DNA of 7,105 bases, taken from contig DATFYI010000120.1 of assembly GCA_035315125.1 (NCBI GenBank), forward strand, positions 1 through 7,105, given 5' to 3'. Positions within the stretch are counted from its first letter, which is position 1, and each line of letters starts with the position of its first letter. The position numbers were made by a program, and so were the translations under genes. Positions 1-6,422 of the stretch are shown here, piece after piece. The DNA comes from DATFYI01 sp035315125. GTDB taxonomy: Bacteria; Chloroflexota; Anaerolineae; Anaerolineales; Anaerolineaceae. The notes under the pieces are model-generated. The model had not been told where the DNA came from and made no database searches. It was given only the letters and a program-made list of their open reading frames with translations.

Positions 1-956
1 CATTCCTGGCCGGGCGTGATATGATCGATCATGAACGGCCCGGTGCCATTTTCTGAATTACCAATACCGAGCTTATTGAGATTGTCATAATTACCGTCGA
101 AATAGAACTTGGCCCAATCATTGCAGTTGCCATCCCAACCCCCATTGGCGGCTACCCATTTCTGGTCGGTGATGGCGCCAAATCCTGCCATTGAAATTAG
201 CAGCGCGCCGTAGGGCTGAGCCAGCTTCATCGTCATTGTCATGGCGGTGTCGTCGGAGGTGATGGCGCTGGTGACCTTGTTGCAGGTGTCCAGCAGCTTG
301 GCCGGGTCGACTTTCTGTAGATCAGTTGGGTCAGCCACCAGCTTGCCGCTGGGATCGATTACATTGGTGATATCGCTATACTGCAGGCCCAACACGGGCT
401 GGGCGAAAATCCAGGCGGGGGTATCGTTGGAGTCGCCCTGCAGGATGAAGCGCTGGAAGGTGAAGGCCACGTCATGGGCGGTCAGCGGGTCGCCATTGTG
501 GAACTTGACGCCCGGGCGGATTTTAAAGGTGTAGGTCAGGCCATCGGCTGAAATATCACCATTGGCCGTAGTCGGGATCTCGGTGGCCAGCATGGGCACC
601 AGTTTCGTGTCGTTCTGCTTATTATAGAAAAAGAGGAAATCGTAAGTGTTCTGGGTGAGTTCCAATCCGGCCGTCTCATAATCGGAGGCCGTGTCCAAGG
701 TCTCTCCGCCACCACCAAATGTCAGGGTCACCCAGGTAGTTGGGTCTTTGGATTTAAAGCTGGCTGCGGCTGCAGGGGCAGTCGGCTGAGCTGGAGGCGG
801 GGTAGCTGTCACAACGATCGTTTGAGGCGTGCCGGCCACGATCTGGGTAATAACCTGTGGTGGCTGGGTTGCTGCCGGCGCAGCCGGAGCGCAGGCTGCC
901 AGCATCATCGAGGCAATCAAAACGAATACAAGGGGTATTAACAATTTTGAACGCAT
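1..956 (-). CDS. ABC transporter substrate-binding lipoprotein, family 5 (peptide/nickel type), C-terminus cut off by window edge
   Basis: This is the extracytoplasmic binding protein of an oligopeptide/dipeptide-type ABC importer. It captures the ligand outside the membrane and delivers it to the permeases. The frame is open from the ATG at 956-954 to the window edge, giving 318 complete codons; family members usually have 500-650 residues, so roughly half is present. Residues 1-22 form a lipoprotein signal: Arg2/Lys4, a hydrophobic core, then lipobox LAAC with Cys22 as the lipidated residue. A flexible Ala/Pro/Thr/Gln linker (about 23-65) follows, in the style of Chloroflexota lipoproteins. 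The family signature lies at about 141-167 (TYTFKIRPGVKFHNGDPLTA and following), and a conserved GTGPF occurs at 304-308. A strong Shine-Dalgarno supports the start. It lies 94 bases downstream of oppF in the same direction, so it probably belongs to that transporter. The actual ligand (peptide, sugar, nickel or other) cannot be read from the sequence. Confidence 0.93.
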   Translation of the reverse strand, partial: MRSKLLIPLVFVLIASMMLAACAPAAPAATQPPQVITQIVAGTPQTIVVTATPPPAQPTAPAAAASFKSKDPTTWVTLTFGGGGETLDTASDYETAGLELTQNTYDFLFFYNKQNDTKLVPMLATEIPTTANGDISADGLTYTFKIRPGVKFHNGDPLTAHDVAFTFQRFILQGDSNDTPAWIFAQPVLGLQYSDITNVIDPSGKLVADPTDLQKVDPAKLLDTCNKVTSAITSDDTAMTMTMKLAQPYGALLISMAGFGAITDQKWVAANGGWDGNCNDWAKFYFDGNYDNLNKLGIGNSENGTGPFMIDHITPGQE

Positions 957-962
957 AGAATT

Positions 963-970
963 CTCCTCCC
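963..970 (-). promoter_or_regulatory. Ribosome binding site of the solute-binding protein gene
   Basis: The minus strand reads GGGAGGAG and then 6 bases (AATTCT) before the ATG at 956-954. This is a strong Shine-Dalgarno match at good spacing, and it fixes the start that gives a complete lipoprotein signal peptide. Confidence 0.8.
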
Positions 971-1035
971 AAAAAATGGATTCTAGATCATCATTGGATA
1001 CGCAATTCAACAGAATTCACGACAATTGAGAATGA

Positions 1036-1048
1036 ATCACCTCCTTTT
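1036..1048 (-). promoter_or_regulatory. Orphan strong Shine-Dalgarno sequence with no usable start codon
   Basis: Just after the oppF stop, the minus strand reads AAAAGGAGGTGAT, which matches the usual anti-Shine-Dalgarno end of 16S rRNA almost perfectly. No ATG, GTG or TTG at 5-10 bases downstream opens a frame of any length. The GTG inside the motif gives 7 codons, an ATT at 1033-1031 would give 8, and a TTG at 1025-1023 gives 2. The next gene has its own ribosome binding site about 70 bases further on. It may be the remnant of a lost gene, a ribosome standby site, or chance. The sequence match is certain; the function is not known. Confidence 0.5.
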
Positions 1049-1050
1049 CA

Positions 1051-2034
1051 TCAAACAACCATGTGACACGCCACAAAATGATCGGGTGCCACTTCACGAA
1101 AATCGGGGCGAACTTTGGAACAAATTTCGGCTGCAATCGGGCAACGTGTGCGGAAGCGACAGCCGGAGGGTGGGTTGATGGGAGAAGGAATTTCGCCTTG
1201 CAAAATTCGCCGTTGGCGCTTTTCTTCTGCCACCGGATCGGGGATCGGCACGGCCGAGAGTAAAGATTGGGTATACGGGTGCAGCGGGTTGGAATAAAGC
1301 TCATTACGCCCGGTCAACTCGACAATAATGCCTAAATACATGACCGCTACTCGCGAGCTGATATGGCGTACCATCGAGAGATCATGGGCGATAAAAAGAT
1401 AGGTCAGGTTGAACTGCTTTTGAAGATCCTCTAACAGGTTCACTACCTGGGCTTGAATAGAAACATCCAATGCCGAGATCGGCTCATCACACACAATTAA
1501 ATCGGGTTGCATGGAGAGTGCACGCGCCACACCCACACGCTGGCGCTGCCCACCCGAAAATTCGTGCGGGTAGCGATCGGCGTAAGCCGGGTTCAAGCCC
1601 ACCAATTTTAGCAATTCGGCTACCCGCTCATCGGCTTGCTTGTGACTGGCCAGGTGGTGGACGAGTAATGGCTCCCCAACAATTTCACCGACCGTCATAC
1701 GCGGGTTCAGGCTGGCATACGGATCCTGGAAGATCATCTGCATCTTCCGGCGCATCTTACGCAGCTCTTCGGACTTTATTTTTACCAGATCATGGTCTTC
1801 GTAATAAACATGACCGGAGGTTGGGCGGTAAAGTTGGAGTATAGTGCGGCCGGTAGTCGATTTTCCGCAACCCGATTCTCCCACCAGCCCAAGCGTTTCA
1901 CCCTTACGGACTTCGAAACTGACGTCATCCACCGCATGCACAGCCCCAATCTGGCGCTGAAACACGATCCCTCTTGTAATTGGAAAGTATTTTACGAGAT
2001 GGTCAACCTTCAGCAGCGCCTCTTGTGGGCTCAT
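1051..2034 (-). CDS. oppF: Oligopeptide/dipeptide ABC transporter ATP-binding protein, OppF/DppF type
   Basis: This is the second cytoplasmic ATPase subunit of a peptide/nickel-type importer. It pairs with the OppD-like subunit encoded just upstream to power transport. The 327-residue protein has every nucleotide-binding motif intact: Walker A GESGCGKST at 52-60, Q-loop Gln103, signature SGGQR at 160-164, Walker B ending in Asp183-Glu184, D-loop SALD at 187-190 and switch His217. The C-terminal oligopeptide-transporter extension contains HPYTQSLLSAVP (252-263) and four cysteines (292, 298, 305, 323). The ATG at 2034-2032 was chosen over an in-frame ATG 33 bases earlier because it has a Shine-Dalgarno and forms an ATGA overlap with the oppD stop, implying translational coupling. 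The stop is doubled (TGATGA). OppF versus DppF cannot be resolved by sequence alone, so the symbol marks the subunit position and not the substrate. Confidence 0.93.
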   Translation of the reverse strand: MSPQEALLKVDHLVKYFPITRGIVFQRQIGAVHAVDDVSFEVRKGETLGLVGESGCGKSTTGRTILQLYRPTSGHVYYEDHDLVKIKSEELRKMRRKMQMIFQDPYASLNPRMTVGEIVGEPLLVHHLASHKQADERVAELLKLVGLNPAYADRYPHEFSGGQRQRVGVARALSMQPDLIVCDEPISALDVSIQAQVVNLLEDLQKQFNLTYLFIAHDLSMVRHISSRVAVMYLGIIVELTGRNELYSNPLHPYTQSLLSAVPIPDPVAEEKRQRRILQGEIPSPINPPSGCRFRTRCPIAAEICSKVRPDFREVAPDHFVACHMVV

Positions 2035-3020
2035 GCGCGCTCCTTCCCGGTCGCCGGATCCACCCAACAGGCGACATGATGATCTGGGGATATCGTTCTG
2101 AGCAAGGGATTTTCGTGTAAGCAGTGTTCAATTTTATAAGTACAGCGTGGGGCAAATGGGCAGGAAGTGACGTCTCTTAATAATACCGGCGGCATACCAT
2201 TGATAGAGGTCAAGCGGTGATAGCCCATTTCATCCATACGCGGCAGGCTGTTCAACAATCCCAGGGTATAAGGATGCTGCGCATGAGCGTACAACTCTTT
2301 TACCGGGGCCTCTTCGATAATAAACCCGGCATACAGAACCAGCACGCGCTGGGCCATCCCGGCGATAATTCCCAGGTCATGGGTGATCCAGATCACTGCC
2401 ATACCCAGCTCGTCCCGCAGACGCTTGACCAGCTCGACGATCTGGGCCTGGATAGTCACATCCAAAGCAGTAGTCGGTTCATCTGCAATCAAGATCTGTG
2501 GCGTGCAGATCAAAGCCATGGCAATCATCATGCGCTGGCGCATCCCACCCGAAAACTGGTGCGGGTATTCGTTCAAACGCTCTTCGACGTTGGGAATTCC
2601 CACCATTTTCATCATTTCGCCGGCGCGCTCGAGCGCCTGTTTACGTGTAAGGCCGTTATGTATCTCAAGCGGTTCGGCCACCTGGCGACCAATCGTTATG
2701 ACCGGGTTGAAGGAGGTCATGGGATCCTGGAAGACCATGCTGATTTGGGCGCCGCGGATATGGCGGATTTCATCATTCGACATCATCAGCAAGTCTTTGC
2801 CCTGAAAAATAGCCTGACCGGCCATAATTTTTCCGGGCGGCATTGGGATCAAGCGTAAGATCGACATCATCGTCACACTTTTCCCACAACCGCTTTCTCC
2901 CACGATACCCAGCGTTTCTCCCTCTTTTAACTTAAAAGAAACCCCATTGACTGCGTGAATCATACCTTCCCGCGTCTGAAATTGGGTCGCCAGGCCCTGC
3001 ACATTCAATAAATCTGCCAT
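2031..3020 (-). CDS. oppD: Oligopeptide/dipeptide ABC transporter ATP-binding protein, OppD/DppD type
   Basis: This is the first cytoplasmic ATPase subunit of a peptide/nickel-type importer and the likely heterodimer partner of the OppF-like protein. The 329 residues match the usual family length of about 320-340. Visible motifs are Walker A GESGCGKS at 41-48, Q-loop Gln98, signature SGGMR at 157-161 (the Met variant is typical of OppD-type subunits), Walker B ending in Asp180-Glu181, D-loop TALD at 184-187 and switch His214. The C-terminal oligopeptide-transporter region has HPYTLGLLNSLPR (249-261) and cysteines at 287, 293, 300 and 318. The start is supported by the family-like N-terminus MADLLNVQGL; the ribosome site is weak (GAGGG, about 9 bases upstream). 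It is the first gene after a strong promoter, and its stop overlaps the oppF start by 4 bases. The substrate is not determinable here. Confidence 0.93.
   Translation of the reverse strand: MADLLNVQGLATQFQTREGMIHAVNGVSFKLKEGETLGIVGESGCGKSVTMMSILRLIPMPPGKIMAGQAIFQGKDLLMMSNDEIRHIRGAQISMVFQDPMTSFNPVITIGRQVAEPLEIHNGLTRKQALERAGEMMKMVGIPNVEERLNEYPHQFSGGMRQRMMIAMALICTPQILIADEPTTALDVTIQAQIVELVKRLRDELGMAVIWITHDLGIIAGMAQRVLVLYAGFIIEEAPVKELYAHAQHPYTLGLLNSLPRMDEMGYHRLTSINGMPPVLLRDVTSCPFAPRCTYKIEHCLHENPLLRTISPDHHVACWVDPATGKERA
2040..2048 (-). promoter_or_regulatory. Ribosome binding site of oppF
   Basis: The minus strand reads GGGAAGGAG, then 5 bases (CGCGC), then the ATG at 2034-2032. The motif lies inside the last codons of oppD. 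It decides the oppF start in favour of 2034 over the upstream in-frame ATG at 2067. Confidence 0.75.
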
Positions 3021-3105
3021 GCAAGAAAGCCCTCTATCGATTTATTTTTTTCAAATTATTAAGCTTGGATTCGAGATTCATCTGTATGAAATGATCGCGC
3101 AAAAG

Positions 3106-3113
3106 TTGTACAA
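3106..3113. promoter_or_regulatory. Perfect 8-base palindrome at the expected transcription start (possible operator)
   Basis: TTGTACAA is a perfect palindrome directly downstream of the -10 box of the oppD promoter, spanning the expected transcription start. A regulator bound here could block the promoter, but palindromes this short arise by chance and the symmetry does not extend outward. The symmetry is seen; the operator role is a guess. Confidence 0.2.
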
Positions 3114-3142
3114 AGTATACCCTCAATTATATACACTGTCAA
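3114..3142 (-). promoter_or_regulatory. Sigma-70-type promoter of the oppD-oppF-binding-protein unit
   Basis: On the minus strand a consensus -35 box TTGACA (3142-3137) is followed by an optimal 17-base spacer and a -10 box TATACT (3119-3114), one mismatch from TATAAT. The -35 box overlaps the rsgA stop codon (3141-3139). The start of transcription is expected near 3107, leaving an untranslated leader of roughly 87 bases before the oppD ATG at 3020. This suggests the transporter genes are expressed separately from the rsgA cluster. The boxes are read directly; activity is inferred. Confidence 0.7.
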
Positions 3143-4116
3143 ACAATGGCATCTTCTCCCAGATCAGCTATTGGGGATGACACGCCGATTGCTGCTCGTT
3201 CTTCACCAAATCGCAGGCGCAAATAAGATGCATACCGCTCGGGATGGACCGTTCCAGCTTCTACCGCAGCCCGAACTGCGCAGCCGGGTTCACGCAGGTG
3301 CTTACAATCGCTAAACTGGCATTGTGAGACCAGTGTGCGCAACTCCGGGAAATAACCATCTAATTCTTCTGGTTGTGTATCCCACAAGCCAACACTTTTC
3401 AAACCGGGTAAGTCAGCCACAAATCCACCTTCATCCAGGGCGAACATAGCGCGGGCGTTGGTGGTATGTTTTCCTTTAGAAGTCGTTTCGCTGACCTCGC
3501 GAACGGCCAGGCCCAGCTTGGGTTGGATGGTATTTAACAAGCTGGATTTGCCAACCCCCGAAGGTCCCGCCAATCCTGATAATTTACCAATCAATTGTTT
3601 TCTGACTGCCTCAAAGCCTATTTCCGTCTTGACGGATGAAAAAATAACCGGATACCCCAAAGGTGGATAGGTAGAAAAAAGCTCTTGAGCTCGCTCTAAC
3701 CCAACCAGATCGACTTTATTGGCAATAATCACAGCCGGGATGCTTTCTTTTTCGCAAATGACCAGCAAGCGATCCAACATGCGCAGACGCGGCGCCGGTT
3801 GAGCGCAGGCAAACACCAGCAGCACCTGATCTGCATTCGCCAGCAATATCTGTTGGTACTCACCGCGCCGCGTCGGCGCCATACGCACCAGGGCCTGCTT
3901 GCGTGGCTCAACCCGCTCGATCGATCCACTGCCATCCGCCTGGGCTGTGATCTGCACCTGATCTCCGATAGCAGCGATATCTCCGAAGATTGCCCCCGGT
4001 GTCCTTTTTTTCAGCCGGCCTCGCAGCCGGCAAACCACAGACCCACTCTCCGTCAGGACAGTATAAAAGCCAGATTGTTGGCGTGTGATCCAGCCTGACA
4101 GTGTGCCTTTGCTCAT
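3139..4116 (-). CDS. rsgA: Ribosome small-subunit biogenesis GTPase RsgA (YjeQ/EngC family)
   Basis: RsgA is a cytoplasmic, circularly permuted GTPase that binds the 30S subunit late in assembly and checks the decoding centre before release. The 325-residue protein has the family's three parts in order. An OB-fold RNA-binding region occupies about 1-75. The permuted GTPase core carries G4 NKVD at 133-136, G5-like Ser160-Ser161, G1/P-loop GPSGVGKSS at 184-192, the switch I segment GKHTT at 215-219 and G3 DLPG at 235-238. A C-terminal zinc motif has Cys266, Cys271, His273 and Cys279. G4 preceding G1 is the diagnostic permutation. The ATG overlaps the stop of the penicillin-binding protein gene (ATGA, 4 bases) and has no clear Shine-Dalgarno, so translation is probably coupled to that gene. 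The length is normal for the family and no catalytic motif is missing. Confidence 0.95.
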   Translation of the reverse strand: MSKGTLSGWITRQQSGFYTVLTESGSVVCRLRGRLKKRTPGAIFGDIAAIGDQVQITAQADGSGSIERVEPRKQALVRMAPTRRGEYQQILLANADQVLLVFACAQPAPRLRMLDRLLVICEKESIPAVIIANKVDLVGLERAQELFSTYPPLGYPVIFSSVKTEIGFEAVRKQLIGKLSGLAGPSGVGKSSLLNTIQPKLGLAVREVSETTSKGKHTTNARAMFALDEGGFVADLPGLKSVGLWDTQPEELDGYFPELRTLVSQCQFSDCKHLREPGCAVRAAVEAGTVHPERYASYLRLRFGEERAAIGVSSPIADLGEDAIV

Positions 4117-6335
4117 GGGGTCGGTGATGGCGTCTCAGTATCAGGCGAAGGTGTGGGCGTGTTGGTATAAAGCGGCGTGGGCGTCTTGGTCACATAGAAG
4201 CTGGATTCCCACGGGTAAAGCTTGGAGGGCTTGCCATCGAAATAAATTTCCATGATGCGGCGTGCAATGGGCGCCGCAATCTCGGATCCTTCACCGGCAT
4301 TTTCGCAGAGAACGACCACGGCGATATCCGGTTTGTTGGCATTTTGTTCATCGGTATAGGCAGCAAACCAGGCGTGCGCTTTCTCACCTGCATTCTGAGC
4401 TGTACCGGTTTTCCCATAAATGGGGATATCGCTCATACCGGTAAAGACATAATGGGCGGTACCATTTACATCGTCGATGACACTTTTCATGGCATCCTGA
4501 ATGATCTTCAGGTTGTCCGGGCTTACCGGCAGAGTACCGTTGACCTCCGGTTTAAAAGTGTAGGTGGAAACACCATCCGGAGTGGTAATTTTTTCGACCA
4601 GTTGGGGACGGTACAACGTTCCCCCATTTCCAATCGCAGCCACAAAATCAGCCACTTGTAGTGGGGTAACCAGGATATTGCCCTGTCCAATGGATTCATT
4701 GACTGCATCTGGCTCAGAAACGGGATCGGGAATGGAGCCGGTCGCTTCGGCGATTTCATCAATGCCAGTGGCTTTGCCCAATCCAAAAGCACGCGCCATA
4801 TTCGTGACCGTTTGATTCCCTTTCTGGCGGTATAAGTCCAGGCCGATGTGTGCGAAGAACGGATTACAGGAACGCATCAGACCTTGCGGCAGGGTCAGCT
4901 TACCGCTAGGTGCAACACCATAAGTGAAGGTCCAATCATCAACAGTCATGCCTTCCAACTCGGTGAAATGGTACTCACAATCATAAGTTGTTTTAGCGTT
5001 ATATAGACCGCTTTCCAGAGCAGCAGACATGGTCACAAGCTTGAAAACGGAACCCAATGGATATTGACCCTGTGTAGCGCGGTTGAGCAGCCGGTTTTGC
5101 CCATCATTTAAGACCGACGCCAGAAGCTGGCTGTTATAATTGGTCGGCTCGAACATATTTGGATCGAAAGAAGGTGAAGACGCCATCGCCAGGACCCGCC
5201 CGGTATTTCTTTCAAGAACAACTGCCGCACCGGTAAAACCGTCAATTGCCTTCTGCGTTTGCTCCTGCAAATTTTTATCCAGGGTGGTATAAACCGATTC
5301 GGACGGTTGAGAATCAACCTGCGCCAGTTGCGTCACGATATTTCCCTGCGGATCAACCACATAAAGGGTGGCGCCGCGCTTGCCTGCCAGATAATCTTCA
5401 CCCCATTTTTCGAGGCCCTGTGCGCCTACTTTTTCATCGCCGCGATAGCCCAAACGGCGATATTGATCCAATTGCTCTTTGGGAATGGACATGACATAGC
5501 CCACCGCTTGCGGGGCAATGCCATTGTCGTAATAAAAGCGAGCCTTGAAGTCGCGCATCACCAGACCTCCCAGACTCGAAAGCGTATCGTAGCTATTTTG
5601 AACGGTAGAAGCAGCCGCCTCACCTACCGCCACATACCAATTTGATCCAGCGTTGGCATACAAAGCTTTGATAGCCAGCGGTGTCTTCCCGGTCAATTTT
5701 GCCAGGGTATCGAGCAAGGTGCCTTCCTGGCCGTCGCCAATCTGTCCGGGTATTATCCCCAGAGCCACAGCATCATCCTGGGCAACGATGGCACTGCCGT
5801 TTTTATCGTAAATATTGCCGCGCGCCGGGATCTTATAGTCCAATGCCAGGTTATTGCCGCCGTGCAATTCCGGCAAGATCAGGCCGGTTTCCCATTGTAC
5901 TTTCCAGGCTCCGTTTTCTACAACGAGATTCATAACCATGTCGCGCTGGAGATCACCCAGCAAGGCGGTGTGGTATGTAACCCGGTAAGCTACCTGGGCG
6001 GATTGGGGATTGGTTAACGAAGAAAGCACCTTGCTATCCATCTTTTGGAGCGTCAGGCTATCAGCAGTATCTTGATAGGTCTTGGTAAAGGCATCCTGTG
6101 TGATGGCATCCTGGCTGACCTTGCTCAAATCTGCATACATGGCGTTGTAATTCTCCGCCTGCCAGGCCTGTAAGAAAGCCTGCGCTGTACCTTGAGCATC
6201 TGGGGATCCGGGCGCATGCGTCACGCTGACAAATGGCAGTGGCATCGTTGAACCCGTAGGCGACAATGTGGAACGAGTAGTTGCACAGGCGGTCAAAACA
6301 AATAATAAAATGAGTATCCAGTAACGAAACTTCAT
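4113..6335 (-). CDS. Class B penicillin-binding protein (PBP2/MecA-like transpeptidase), predicted lipoprotein
   Basis: This is an extracytoplasmic DD-transpeptidase that cross-links peptidoglycan stem peptides and is the target class of beta-lactams. It has 740 residues from the ATG at 6335-6333; an in-frame GTG two codons earlier is an alternative. GAGG lies 5 bases before the ATG. Residues 1-17 form a lipoprotein signal with lipobox LTAC and Cys17. An NTF2-like, MecA-N-type domain (about 45-158) follows, then the dimerisation region (about 168-343, with ARGNIYDKNG at 171-180), then the transpeptidase (about 368-700). Its catalytic motifs are intact: SVFK with nucleophile Ser429 and Lys432, SCN at 489-491 and KTG at 642-644. 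The last 24 residues are a Thr/Pro-rich tail. A lipid anchor instead of a transmembrane helix is less usual for class B enzymes. It lies between maf and rsgA and overlaps the rsgA start. Whether it serves elongation or division cannot be told from the sequence. Confidence 0.92.
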   Translation of the reverse strand: MKFRYWILILLFVLTACATTRSTLSPTGSTMPLPFVSVTHAPGSPDAQGTAQAFLQAWQAENYNAMYADLSKVSQDAITQDAFTKTYQDTADSLTLQKMDSKVLSSLTNPQSAQVAYRVTYHTALLGDLQRDMVMNLVVENGAWKVQWETGLILPELHGGNNLALDYKIPARGNIYDKNGSAIVAQDDAVALGIIPGQIGDGQEGTLLDTLAKLTGKTPLAIKALYANAGSNWYVAVGEAAASTVQNSYDTLSSLGGLVMRDFKARFYYDNGIAPQAVGYVMSIPKEQLDQYRRLGYRGDEKVGAQGLEKWGEDYLAGKRGATLYVVDPQGNIVTQLAQVDSQPSESVYTTLDKNLQEQTQKAIDGFTGAAVVLERNTGRVLAMASSPSFDPNMFEPTNYNSQLLASVLNDGQNRLLNRATQGQYPLGSVFKLVTMSAALESGLYNAKTTYDCEYHFTELEGMTVDDWTFTYGVAPSGKLTLPQGLMRSCNPFFAHIGLDLYRQKGNQTVTNMARAFGLGKATGIDEIAEATGSIPDPVSEPDAVNESIGQGNILVTPLQVADFVAAIGNGGTLYRPQLVEKITTPDGVSTYTFKPEVNGTLPVSPDNLKIIQDAMKSVIDDVNGTAHYVFTGMSDIPIYGKTGTAQNAGEKAHAWFAAYTDEQNANKPDIAVVVLCENAGEGSEIAAPIARRIMEIYFDGKPSKLYPWESSFYVTKTPTPLYTNTPTPSPDTETPSPTP

Positions 6336-6422
6336 CTTCACCTCACACCTGATAAAGCCCAGACCTTCGGGGGGAACATCTGAAAATACTTTCGGACAGT
6401 GGTTGATTCCTTTTAATGCTTT
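6336..6422 (-). other. Maf to penicillin-binding-protein intergenic gap
   Basis: This 87-base spacer contains the Shine-Dalgarno of the penicillin-binding protein gene (GTGAGG just before its start). I see no convincing -35/-10 pair, no stable hairpin followed by a T-run and no small gene, so co-transcription of maf with the downstream genes is likely but unproven. Confidence 0.4.

Noticed and set aside
236..534. Open frame of 97 codons on the plus strand
   Set aside because: It is antisense to the binding-protein family signature region and shows no recognisable domain or ribosome site.
754..1029. Short open frames on both strands around the binding-protein start
   Set aside because: They overlap the lipoprotein signal and linker of the binding protein in other frames. 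The real frame has a signal peptide, a lipobox, a strong ribosome site and a family signature.
957..1035. Possible extra promoter for the binding-protein gene
   Set aside because: TTGAAT and TAGAAT can be picked out, but the spacing is about 19 bases and both boxes are poor. I cannot support it.
1470..1844. Open frame of 124 codons on the plus strand
   Set aside because: It is antisense to oppF across its Walker and signature motifs. The peptide has no recognisable family and is composition-driven.
2217..2858. Open frame of 213 codons on the plus strand
   Set aside because: It lies wholly antisense to oppD, whose complete motifs show that the minus strand is the coding one. The translation is rich in His/Gln with no recognisable domain.
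3021..3105. Possible intrinsic terminator after rsgA
   Set aside because: The A/T-rich stretches in this gap are not preceded by a GC-rich stem, so there is no hairpin plus T-run.
6355..6380. G-run and C-run near 6361-6381 as a hairpin terminator after maf
   Set aside because: Only about 3 base pairs can form and there is no T-run afterwards.
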